A stretch of DNA of 6,335 bases, from positions 1 through 6,335 of the forward strand of contig CAMBBY010000079.1 in NCBI GenBank assembly GCA_945863825.1. Direction: 5' to 3'. Positions 1 to 6,289 of this stretch are shown here, one piece after another (the stretch's first letter is position 1; each line of letters starts with the position of its first letter). The notes beneath the pieces are model-generated. The model searched no databases. It was not told the DNA's origin and saw only the letters and a list, made by a program, of their open reading frames with translations. A program made the translations under genes and the position numbers. This DNA comes from an uncultured Prevotella sp. (GTDB lineage Bacteria; Bacteroidota; Bacteroidia; Bacteroidales; Bacteroidaceae).

Positions 1-2
1 AT

Positions 3-419
3 ATATTTGAGGATATCTCTGTATGGCATGCTTATGTTCGTGGCTTTCGCTTGGGATGGAGCACATGGGGAGGAATCTTTGGCTTGGGATTTGTCTTGAG
101 CCTGTTGTCGAATGTCGTTTCTTTTGTCTTTGTCATGCCTTGGGAGGTATGTGTCTTTGTCAAGACGCTATTCGTGCAGGATTATGCAGGTGAGGAAACA
201 TTTGTTGGTAGTGTTGCCTTTGTTATTCTCCAATATATCTTTGGCGTTGTCATGTGGATAGGCTCTTATTTGATTTACAACTTGTTTTTTATCAGTACGG
301 GTTATCTCTATAGTCATGCCGCCGAGAAACTCGATGATATGTCTGTTGGTCAAGGTATTGACGATTTTGAGGAAATGGCAGACAAGAGTCAGGATGATGA
401 CGATCTATTCAAAGTCTAA
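3..419 (+). CDS. Multi-pass membrane protein, C-terminal part (5' end outside window)
   Basis: This frame is open from the first bases of the window to a TAA at 417-419, giving 138 visible residues with no convincing start. The TTG at 51 is in frame, but coding-like sequence continues upstream of it (residues IFEDISVWHAYVRGFR), so the true start lies outside the window. Two hydrophobic stretches are visible, at about residues 21-45 and 67-98. The amphipathic segment before the first one, with a GW.TWGGIFGL pattern, resembles integral membrane proteins of the DUF975/YciC type that often accompany this operon, but I cannot assign a family with confidence. The tail (about 111-135) is strongly acidic, with several Asp/Glu runs, and is probably cytoplasmic. 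The gene ends 37 nt before the DUF4129 gene on the same strand, so it is probably the upstream member of the same operon. Its function is unknown; a structural or accessory role in the membrane module is inferred only from position. Confidence 0.8.
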   Translation: MFEDISVWHAYVRGFRLGWSTWGGIFGLGFVLSLLSNVVSFVFVMPWEVCVFVKTLFVQDYAGEETFVGSVAFVILQYIFGVVMWIGSYLIYNLFFISTGYLYSHAAEKLDDMSVGQGIDDFEEMADKSQDDDDLFKV

Positions 420-456
420 TCATTTTATACATTATTTATATTTGTTGTAGAGAGAT

Positions 457-1143
457 ATGTTTTCCAATCCTTCCGACACCTTGGTTATTGATACCGCCCG
501 ACTGCAAGTTTGGCGGCGGGATGACGATTACGCTTATGGTCGAGAGTTAGTGCCTTCCCAAGATAGCTTGATGGACTGGGTAGCGAAAAGGCTGAACGAA
601 TTTTTCGAGAATATCTTTGGCAGCAATTTCTATCAGGACCATCAAGACACTTTATGGATATGTATCGGATTGGCGGCATTGGGAGCTGTCTTGGCGTTCC
701 TCTTGTGGAAGCATCCTGAGCTGTTCGCTCGTTCTGGACGAAGGAAACCGATGGAATACGAGGTTACGGAAGATACGATATATGGCATTGATTTCCCAAG
801 TGAAATAGAAAAAGCTTTGGAAAATGAGAATTTCCGTGAGGCATTGCGATTGATGTATCTTCAGACATTGAAGTCTTTGAGTGACTATCACCAAATAGAG
901 TGGCAACCTTTCAAGACTCCTACTCAATATACGTTTGAGTTCCGACAGGCCGACTTCAAGAGAATGACCAGTCTGTTTGTGCGAGTTCGCTATGGTGGCT
1001 TTGGTGCTGACAAGGACATGATTCGAGATATGCACAATCTGCAGGCAAGTGTGGATAACTTTGTAAAGAACTCAGGTAGAGATGGTTCTGCCGAACAAAA
1101 TGGAGGAACTTTCAAGAAGGAAGGAGGTCGTGATGAAAAGTAG
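457..1143 (+). CDS. DUF4129 domain membrane protein
   Basis: The product is 228 residues. A short N-terminal region is followed by one clear transmembrane segment at about residues 66-84 and a basic stop-transfer stretch (RSGRRK, about 92-97). A DUF4129-like cytoplasmic domain covers about residues 112-195 and carries the family's pattern: a helix with FREALRLMYLQTLKSL, then W.PFKTPTQY, then VRYGGFG. In many bacteria DUF4129 is the C-terminal domain of transglutaminase-like proteins encoded beside MoxR and DUF58 genes. Here it stands alone without a transglutaminase domain, as is usual in Bacteroidota. The ATG at 457 is chosen because it is the first ATG after the upstream stop; no strong Shine-Dalgarno site precedes it. 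The last 11 nt overlap the DUF4350 gene. The C-terminal 20 or so residues are polar and low in complexity, partly because the DNA there also holds the next gene's ribosome binding site. The family call is firm; the biochemical role is not known. Confidence 0.87.
   Translation: MFSNPSDTLVIDTARLQVWRRDDDYAYGRELVPSQDSLMDWVAKRLNEFFENIFGSNFYQDHQDTLWICIGLAALGAVLAFLLWKHPELFARSGRRKPMEYEVTEDTIYGIDFPSEIEKALENENFREALRLMYLQTLKSLSDYHQIEWQPFKTPTQYTFEFRQADFKRMTSLFVRVRYGGFGADKDMIRDMHNLQASVDNFVKNSGRDGSAEQNGGTFKKEGGRDEK
1121..1128 (+). promoter_or_regulatory. Strong Shine-Dalgarno site for the DUF4350 gene
   Basis: AAGGAGGT lies inside the end of the DUF4129 gene, five bases upstream of the ATG at 1133. It is the only near-perfect anti-16S match in front of a gene in this window, and Bacteroidota genes mostly lack such sites. 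It decides the start of the DUF4350 gene: the in-frame upstream ATG at 1082 has no such site and would add 17 polar residues in front of the membrane segment. Confidence 0.8.
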
Positions 1144-2587
1144 TCGTAATTTCCTTTTTGCCATGTTAGTCCTCTTTGTGCTGTTCTGTCTTTTGCAAGT
1201 CAATCTGCCCAAGAAGTTCGTATGGTCTCCTACCTTTAGCCATGTAGATAAGCAACCTTTGGGCTGTTTTGTCTTTGACAGTGTCTTGACCCAATCTTTG
1301 CCCAATGGCTATCACGTGACGAAAAAGACGTTTTTCCAACTTGATCAGGAGCATGCCAAGGAGAAAATCTCCGTGTTGATGGTCGTGAATCAGCAAGATT
1401 TGAAACAGTTGGATGTCAAGTACCTCTGCAATATCGCCCGCCGTGGAGGCAAGGTCATGGTGGTTGCTTCAAGTAGTTTTGATGATGGTCGGAATGCCGA
1501 TACAGTAGTGGGGGATACTGTTGGTGGAGGACAAATGGAAGAAGTATCTGTATCCGACGATTCTCACGAAAATCCATTTGTGGATGAATTGGAACGTACC
1601 TTCAAGGTGAAAATAGAAGACGGAATGTACTTTTCATTGCGTGGCATCTTAAGCGGTCTCAGAGCGCATGACAATGATATGTACGATACCATTTATTGGA
1701 ATAACCGGGAGACGATGTATGCTGTTCAGCCTTATAGAATGTTCTACAACATGGTAGGTGGAACCCTTTTCGTGGATTCCGTTCCAAAGGTGAAAAGACT
1801 GGCTTATACTTTGTCAACGGCAGGGTATGATTACAAATATGACTCTTTGTATGTTGGAGATTTCACTCGCTTTGACACCATTGTGGATAAAAAAGAAAGG
1901 ATAGAGCGAATCGATACTTTCGCCATCAAGAAAGTACCTGCGGCGGTGTCTGTTCCGTATGGAAAGGGTGAGGTCATTTTTGTCTCTTCGCCATTGCTTT
2001 TCACCAACTATGGAATGTTGGAAGGCAACACATTTGTCTATATATTCCGATTGATGTCTTATCTGGCGGATTTGCCTGTGTATAGAACGGAGGCGTATGT
2101 CAAGACCGATGCCATGCTTGTGGCGGAGCAATCTCCATTCCGGGAGTTCATCAAGCGCCCACCATTGCGATGGGCTCTTTATCTTGCGCTGTTGGGTGTC
2201 GTTCTCTTTATGATATTTACCGCTCGTCGTAGGCAACGGGTCATCCCTATCATGTCGAAGCCTGCCAATCGGTCTTTGGAGTTTATCCAACTCATTGGAA
2301 CACTCTACTATCAACGTAAGGATCATGTGGATTTGGTCAGGAAAAAGTTTAAACTCTTCGCAGAGGAATTGAGAAAAACGGCTGGTGTGGACATATCTGA
2401 TGTGAATACTGATGACCGTGAATATCTGCTCCTTGCAGAGAAAACAGGTATGAACTGCGATAGATTGAAGAAGGTGATTCGACAAATTCGCTTGGTCCTA
2501 CATTCGGAGGGCAATATCTCAGTTGAAGAAATGCGGAGTTTGATAGATGCTATGGATACTATAGTTAGGCACGCTAAGAATGGTTAG
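1133..2587 (+). CDS. DUF4350 domain-containing membrane protein
   Basis: The product is 484 residues from the ATG at 1133. A longer frame starts at 1082, but the strong ribosome site at 1121-1128 and the signal-anchor-like sequence right after MKSSRN support 1133. A hydrophobic segment lies at about residues 7-22. An alpha/beta domain follows, with a beta-strand plus helix pattern at about 78-113 (ISVLMVVNQQDL, then ARRGGKVMVVASS) and a matching YGKGEVIFVSSPLLFTN segment at about 276-292. This is the DUF4350 arrangement, distantly like a glutamine-amidotransferase fold, with no catalytic triad that I can see. A second transmembrane helix lies at about 345-363, followed by a basic ARRRQR stretch and a helical cytoplasmic tail of about 115 residues. 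The topology puts the large domain outside the cytoplasmic membrane and the tail inside, where it could contact the MoxR ATPase encoded 46 nt downstream; that contact is inference. Translation is probably coupled to the DUF4129 gene through the 11-nt overlap. Confidence 0.85.
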   Translation: MKSSRNFLFAMLVLFVLFCLLQVNLPKKFVWSPTFSHVDKQPLGCFVFDSVLTQSLPNGYHVTKKTFFQLDQEHAKEKISVLMVVNQQDLKQLDVKYLCNIARRGGKVMVVASSSFDDGRNADTVVGDTVGGGQMEEVSVSDDSHENPFVDELERTFKVKIEDGMYFSLRGILSGLRAHDNDMYDTIYWNNRETMYAVQPYRMFYNMVGGTLFVDSVPKVKRLAYTLSTAGYDYKYDSLYVGDFTRFDTIVDKKERIERIDTFAIKKVPAAVSVPYGKGEVIFVSSPLLFTNYGMLEGNTFVYIFRLMSYLADLPVYRTEAYVKTDAMLVAEQSPFREFIKRPPLRWALYLALLGVVLFMIFTARRRQRVIPIMSKPANRSLEFIQLIGTLYYQRKDHVDLVRKKFKLFAEELRKTAGVDISDVNTDDREYLLLAEKTGMNCDRLKKVIRQIRLVLHSEGNISVEEMRSLIDAMDTIVRHAKNG

Positions 2588-2633
2588 CGTAGGATAAGAA
2601 AAGTAAGTCTTTTATTTAAAATCATAGGAAACA

Positions 2634-3599
2634 ATGGAAGAACAAAGATTGGATTTGACTCTTTTTTCAGAAAAGATAGAGTGTCTTCGTGAAGAAATAT
2701 CCAAGGTGATAGTAGGACAGGACAAGGCGGTGGATCTGGTCTTGACTTGCCTCTTGGCTAATGGTCATGTGCTCTTGGAGGGTGTGCCTGGAGTTGCCAA
2801 AACCCTTTTGGCGCGATTGATGGCCCGGTTGGTAGATGCCAAGTTTAGTCGTGTACAGTTTACTCCCGACTTGATGCCGAGTGATGTGTTGGGTACAAAT
2901 ATTTTCAATGTCAAGAATCAGGAGTTTGAGTTCCATGAAGGTCCTGTGTTTGCTGATATTGTATTGGTAGATGAAATCAACCGTGCACCAGCAAAGACTC
3001 AGGCTGCTCTTTTTGAGGTGATGGAAGAACGTCAGGTCAGCATAGATGGCTGTACCCACAAGATGGGTGACCTTTATACCATCCTTGCTACCCAGAATCC
3101 TGTGGAACAAGAAGGAACTTATCGCTTACCCGAAGCGCAGCTCGACAGATTTCTCATGAAAGTAACGATGGGTTATCCTACGGCTGATGAAGAACTGGAA
3201 ATATTGAAGCGCCATGAACATCAAGCTGATTTGGTGAAACTGACTGATATCCAACCTGTGTTGACAAAGAAAGAATTGCTCCAGTTGCGCTCTTATATGC
3301 ACCATGTCGTTGTTGATGAGAGCCTTCTGCGTTATATCACACAGATTGTTCAGCAGACCCGCACCACACGTGCCGTTTATCTGGGTGCTTCCCCTCGTGC
3401 CTCAGTTGCCATGTTGCATGCGAGCAAGGCATACGCTCTTTTGCAAGGTCGTGATTTTGTCACTCCAGAAGACATCAAGTTCGTAACACCATCTATCTTG
3501 CAGCATCGACTCATGCTTACGGCAGAAGCTGAGATGGAAGGCTATACGGCTTATAAGGTGGCACAACGGCTGATAGATAAGGTGGAGGTGCCGAAGTAA
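2634..3599 (+). CDS. MoxR-family AAA+ ATPase
   Basis: The product is a complete 321-residue MoxR protein, close to the usual family length. Visible motifs: [10 protein letters not shown] at about 25-34; Walker A GVPGVAKT at 50-57; Walker B with DIVLVDEIN at 108-116; sensor 1 ATQNP at 152-156; the EAQLDRF arginine-finger region at 167-173 (R172); and the sensor 2 GASPRAS at 251-257 (R255), followed by the C-terminal helical lid. All ATP-binding and hydrolysis residues appear intact. MoxR ATPases are hexameric, chaperone-like enzymes that usually act with vWA-domain proteins; the likely partner here is the DUF58 product encoded 44 nt downstream. The ATG at 2634 has only a weak AGGA upstream (2626-2629), as is normal in Bacteroidota. 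The 46-nt gap before it holds only a weak AT-rich hairpin (2599-2613) and no convincing promoter, so the gene is probably cotranscribed with the DUF4350 gene. Family certain; client unknown. Confidence 0.96.
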   Translation: MEEQRLDLTLFSEKIECLREEISKVIVGQDKAVDLVLTCLLANGHVLLEGVPGVAKTLLARLMARLVDAKFSRVQFTPDLMPSDVLGTNIFNVKNQEFEFHEGPVFADIVLVDEINRAPAKTQAALFEVMEERQVSIDGCTHKMGDLYTILATQNPVEQEGTYRLPEAQLDRFLMKVTMGYPTADEELEILKRHEHQADLVKLTDIQPVLTKKELLQLRSYMHHVVVDESLLRYITQIVQQTRTTRAVYLGASPRASVAMLHASKAYALLQGRDFVTPEDIKFVTPSILQHRLMLTAEAEMEGYTAYKVAQRLIDKVEVPK

Positions 3600-3601
3600 G
3601 T

Positions 3602-3628
3602 GAAGAGTGAAGAACGAAGAGTGAAGAA
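3602..3628 (+). repeat. Two perfect 13-nt direct repeats, purine-rich, between moxR and DUF58 genes
   Basis: GAAGAGTGAAGAA occurs at 3602-3614 and again at 3616-3628, a 14-nt period with one C between the copies. The block starts two bases after the MoxR stop codon and ends 15 nt before the GTG start of the DUF58 gene. Apart from that C, the strand is only A, G and T. It may be a simple slippage-derived repeat. An effect on translation start is possible but not shown by the sequence. Confidence 0.85.
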
Positions 3629-3643
3629 TTCAATTGATTTAAG

Positions 3644-4954
3644 GTGTATTTAACGAAGAGATTTTATATAGTACTTGCCTTCTTGGTCTTGATGACGGGG
3701 GCTGGGTATGTTTTCCCCCTGCTATTTGATGTAGGGAGATGGATGTTCCTTGCCCTTGTTATTCTGGTTTTTGTAGAATTATTCCTGTTGTATCATGAGC
3801 GGGGAATGATGGCCCGTCGCACTTTATCGGAGCGATTTTCCAATGGCGACGACAATGAAGTGAACATCCGGGTGGAGAGTATCTATTCCTTTCCTGTTCG
3901 GTTGGAAATCATAGATGAGATTCCGCCAGTTTTCCAGCGCCGAGATGTTCTCTTTCGTTTGAAGTTGGCGATGGGAGAGGGAAAGAATATCAGGTATAAG
4001 CTACGTCCTACGGAGCGTGGAGTTTATTCCTTTGGGCATGTCCGTGTTTTCGCTTCCACACCGATAGGTTTGGTGCAGCGTCGGTTTACTCTGTGCCAGC
4101 CTTGTGATGTCAAGGTGTATCCTTCCTATCTGATGCTTACCCGTTATGAATTGTTGGCTATGAGCAACAACCTTGCGGAAATGGGTATCAAGAAAATACG
4201 GAAGGTGGGCAATCATACGGAATTCGAACAAATCAAGGATTACGTTTCGGGAGATGATTTCCGGTTGATCAACTGGCGAGCCACAGCCCGCACTTCCAGA
4301 TTGATGGTGAATGTATATCAGGACGAGCGTTCTCAGCAGGTTTTCAATATCATTGATAAGGGTAGGGTGATGCAACAGGCTTTCCGGGGTATGACCTACC
4401 TTGATTATGCCATCAATGCCTCGCTGGTGCTTTCGTATATTGCGATGAGAAAGGAAGACAAGGCAGGTGTTGTAACGTTCAGCGACCATTTTGAGGATTT
4501 TGTTCCTGCCTCCCGTCGTACAGGGCACATGCAGAATATTCTTGAAATGCTTTATCGCCAGCAGACCCGCTTTGCCGAATCCGATTATTCAGCTTTGGTG
4601 GCAGAGGTCAACCAGCACATCACCAAGCGCTCACTCCTGATACTTTATACGAACTTTGCCAATCGCATCAGCATGGAGAGGCAGTTGCCTTATCTCCTTC
4701 AGCTCAACCGCCGTCATCGTCTTTTGGTGGTGTTCTTTGAGGATCATGAAGTGAAAGACTATCTTGCCACTCGTTCCGATAGTGATGAGGAATATTATCG
4801 TCATGTTGTTGCCGAGCAGTTTGCTTACGAGCAGCGTCTCATCGTTTCTTCGCTCAAGCAGCGTGGCATCTTGGCTTTGCTTACCACGCCCGAGGCTCTT
4901 TCGGTTGATGTACTTAATAAATATCTCGAAATCAAGACTCGTGAACTGTTGTGA
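3644..4954 (+). CDS. DUF58 domain protein, vWA-like partner of MoxR
   Basis: The product is 436 residues from a GTG start at 3644. An in-frame TGA at 3635-3637 rules out anything longer, and the next ATG (17 codons in) would cut into the first membrane helix. The resulting N-terminus MYLTKRFY matches the usual start of Bacteroidota members as I know them. Two membrane helices lie at about residues 7-27 and 33-50. A beta-rich region follows (about 70-160), then the DUF58 signature at about 192-230: EFEQIKDYVSGDD, INWRATART and DERSQQ. The vWA-like part starts near residue 236 with IIDKGRVM. D238 is present, but the classical DxSxS metal site is altered to D-K-G-R, which is common in DUF58. DUF58 proteins are encoded beside MoxR ATPases in most bacteria and are taken to be membrane-anchored partners. 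The gene is probably the last of the operon; a long non-coding region follows. Confidence 0.94.
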   Translation: MYLTKRFYIVLAFLVLMTGAGYVFPLLFDVGRWMFLALVILVFVELFLLYHERGMMARRTLSERFSNGDDNEVNIRVESIYSFPVRLEIIDEIPPVFQRRDVLFRLKLAMGEGKNIRYKLRPTERGVYSFGHVRVFASTPIGLVQRRFTLCQPCDVKVYPSYLMLTRYELLAMSNNLAEMGIKKIRKVGNHTEFEQIKDYVSGDDFRLINWRATARTSRLMVNVYQDERSQQVFNIIDKGRVMQQAFRGMTYLDYAINASLVLSYIAMRKEDKAGVVTFSDHFEDFVPASRRTGHMQNILEMLYRQQTRFAESDYSALVAEVNQHITKRSLLILYTNFANRISMERQLPYLLQLNRRHRLLVVFFEDHEVKDYLATRSDSDEEYYRHVVAEQFAYEQRLIVSSLKQRGILALLTTPEALSVDVLNKYLEIKTRELL

Positions 4955-4974
4955 TCTTTTGTATGATATTTTCT

Positions 4975-5016
4975 TATCTTAGACAAATAGTTCTCTATCT
5001 TAGACAAAAAAGTTCT
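4975..5016 (+). repeat. Two tandem 21-nt AT-rich repeats (TATCTTAGACAAA core)
   Basis: TATCTTAGACAAA is perfectly repeated at 4975-4987 and 4996-5008, and both copies continue into AGTTCT with one indel. The spacing is 21 nt, the same period as the GTTCAA/TTGAAC array that starts 20 nt further on. The pair begins 21 nt after the DUF58 stop codon. No function is visible. Confidence 0.75.
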
Positions 5017-5036
5017 TGCTCCTATAAGGATTCTTC

Positions 5037-5120
5037 GTTCAACGTCTTTGAACCGCCGTTCAACGTCTTTGAACCGCCGTTCAGCGTCTTTGAACCGACA
5101 TTTAACGTCTTTGAACAGAG
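5037..5120 (+). repeat. Four tandem 21-nt units made of alternating inverted hexamers
   Basis: Units start at 5037, 5058, 5079 and 5100. The first two are identical, the third has two substitutions, and the fourth is more diverged. Each unit is GTTCAA, a 5-nt spacer CGTCT, TTGAAC, then a 4-nt spacer CGCC. Hexamer starts fall at 5037, 5048, 5058, 5069, 5079, 5090, 5100 and 5111, which is alternately 11 and 10 bp apart and averages one helical turn. Each hexamer can therefore pair with the neighbour on either side, either as a 5-nt-loop or a 4-nt-loop hairpin in RNA. As DNA, it is a run of phased half-sites in alternating orientation. No T-run follows, so it is not a standard intrinsic terminator. 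Confidence 0.9.
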
Positions 5121-5150
5121 ATTTCTATTAGGTCCAAAAACATTTCTATT
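5121..5150 (+). repeat. ATTTCTATT direct repeat, again 21 nt apart
   Basis: ATTTCTATT occurs at 5121-5129 and 5142-5150. It follows the hexamer array without a gap and keeps its 21-nt step. It is short and AT-rich, so chance is possible; the shared phase is what makes it worth recording. Confidence 0.55.
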
Positions 5151-5181
5151 TAGTATAAGCAACAAAAAAGTGGTGAGAAAG

Positions 5182-5213
5182 TTTGGAATTCTCATCAAAA
5201 GACCTTACCTTTG
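5182..5213 (+). promoter_or_regulatory. Bacteroidota-type promoter for the sugar transporter gene
   Basis: TTTG at 5182-5185 and TACCTTTG at 5206-5213 are separated by 20 nt. This fits the primary sigma-factor consensus of the phylum (-33 TTTG, -7 TAnnTTTG, about 19-21 nt apart). Transcription would start near 5218-5222, giving a leader of about 120 nt. A short inverted repeat, GAGAA at 5175-5179 and TTCTC at 5189-5193, brackets the -33 box and could be an operator, though with 5-nt arms it may be chance. Confidence 0.65.
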
Positions 5214-5339
5214 TTCCCGATTTTAACTCCCAATTAAAATGAATGCCTTATGAATAGACAAAATCTATCTTCTGAAGCAAGGATCTCGTGCATTGGCAGC
5301 AGATAGGTAATATGATGAAAAAAATTAAAATTAAAAATA
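5214..5339 (+). other. Probable 5' leader of the transporter mRNA with an 18-codon ORF
   Basis: No gene or known riboswitch is recognisable between the predicted promoter and the transporter start. A short ORF runs from the ATG at 5250 to the TAG at 5304-5306 (MNRQNLSSEARISCIGSR), in the same frame as the transporter but separated from it by stops. A weak hairpin, ATAGA-CAAAA-TCTAT, lies at 5254-5268. The last 25 or so bases before the start codon are almost entirely A and T, which is the usual initiation context of highly translated Bacteroidota genes and takes the place of a Shine-Dalgarno site. Confidence 0.4.
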
Positions 5340-6289
5340 ATGTCAACAGAACAAAAGAAAATTACAGACAGAAAGTATTTCGTACCTTTTGTATTAATCA
5401 CGTCGCTCTTCTTCTTGTGGGGCTTCGCTCGTGCCATTCTGGATGTACTCAACAAGCATTTCCAGAATGCTCTGCATATTAGTATTACGCATTCTTCGCT
5501 GATTCAGGTAACCACTTATTTGGGTTATTTCCTGATGGCGATTCCGGCAGGTATTTTTATTAATCGGTATGGGTATCGCCGTGGAGTCGTATTCGGATTG
5601 ATTCTTTTCGGAGCAGGTTCCTTGCTGTTCATTCCTGGCGCAGCGATGGGCAGTTTTTCTGCTTTTCTGCTATGTTTGTTTATCATCGGTTGTGGTCTTG
5701 TCTTTCTTGAGACGGCTGCCAATCCGTATGTTACAGAATTGGGTGCCAAGGAGACGGCAACGAGTCGTCTGAATCTTTCGCAGTCATTTAATGGTTTAGG
5801 AAGTCTTTTCGCTACATTTTGCGTTGGTCAGTTTCTGTTCAATAATACAGAAGAAGGCGGTAATGTTGTGGTACCTTATACCATATTGGGTATTCTCGTG
5901 CTATTGATAGCACTCGTCTTTTCGCGTGTTCATTTGCCAGAAATAAAGCATGAAGTAACTGCCGAGGATGAGGCTAAGGGTAGTAATATCGGCAAACTCT
6001 TTGCGCATCATGGTATGTTTGTCTTCGGTCTGTTGGCACTTTTATGCTATGAGATTGCAGAAATTTCCATCAATTCCTATTTCATCAATTTCGTAACAGG
6101 AATGCGCTGGATGGATGACCGTACTGCATCTCTGGTGCTGACTGTAGCTTTGGGATTCTTTATGGTGGGACGTTTCTTAGGCAGCTGGATTATGCGCCGG
6201 GTGGCTGCCACTACGATGTTGCTCATCTGTGCAGCTGGTAGTGTTGTCTGTATCGGTTTGGTACTTTGTGATTTAGGGGTTGTTTCCTT
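5340..6289 (+). CDS. FucP-type sugar:H+ symporter (major facilitator family), 3' end missing
   Basis: An ATG at 5340 opens a frame that stays open to the end of the genomic sequence, giving about 316 residues of a family that is usually about 410-440. Upstream in-frame codons end at a TGA at 5316-5318, so 5340 is the first start. The sequence follows the fucose/glucose-galactose permease pattern: FFLWGFA with D35 in the first helix, YLGYFLMAIPAG at 60-71, GYRRG at 78-82, LETAANPY at 123-130, SRLNLSQSFNGLG at 142-154, and a central polar loop at about 199-220 before the second half begins. D35 and E124 sit where E. coli L-fucose permease has its proton-coupling D46 and E135. The substrate cannot be fixed: fucose, glucose, galactose or another hexose are all possible. 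The gene has its own promoter and is unrelated to the MoxR operon. The break at 6289/6290 is adapter sequence, not a pseudogene. Confidence 0.92.

Noticed and set aside
51..53. TTG at 51 as the true start of the first gene
   Set aside because: The frame is open and coding-like back to the window edge, so the gene is a 5' partial rather than a 122-residue protein.
437..444. TATATTTG as a -7 box in front of the DUF4129 gene
   Set aside because: It fits TAnnTTTG, but there is no TTTG-like -33 element at the right distance, and the transcript would start within a few bases of the ATG at 457.
1814..2485. Minus-strand 223-codon open frame
   Set aside because: It lies fully antisense to the DUF4350 gene, whose coding pattern is clear. 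The translation is rich in His, Ile and Arg, has no recognisable domain, and has no operon neighbours.
4001..4528. Minus-strand 175-codon open frame
   Set aside because: It is antisense to the conserved DUF58 signature region; the translation shows no family pattern.
5037..5120. CRISPR array
   Set aside because: Units follow each other with only 4- and 5-nt constant spacers; there are no unique spacers of 30 nt or so and no cas genes.
5037..5120. Intrinsic terminator of the DUF58 operon
   Set aside because: Hairpins are present, but the stems are only 6 bp with mixed composition and no T-run follows any of them.
5288..5482. 64-codon plus-strand frame overlapping the transporter start
   Set aside because: It is out of frame with the transporter, ends inside it and becomes Cys/His-rich nonsense; the transporter frame gives a conserved membrane protein over the same bases.
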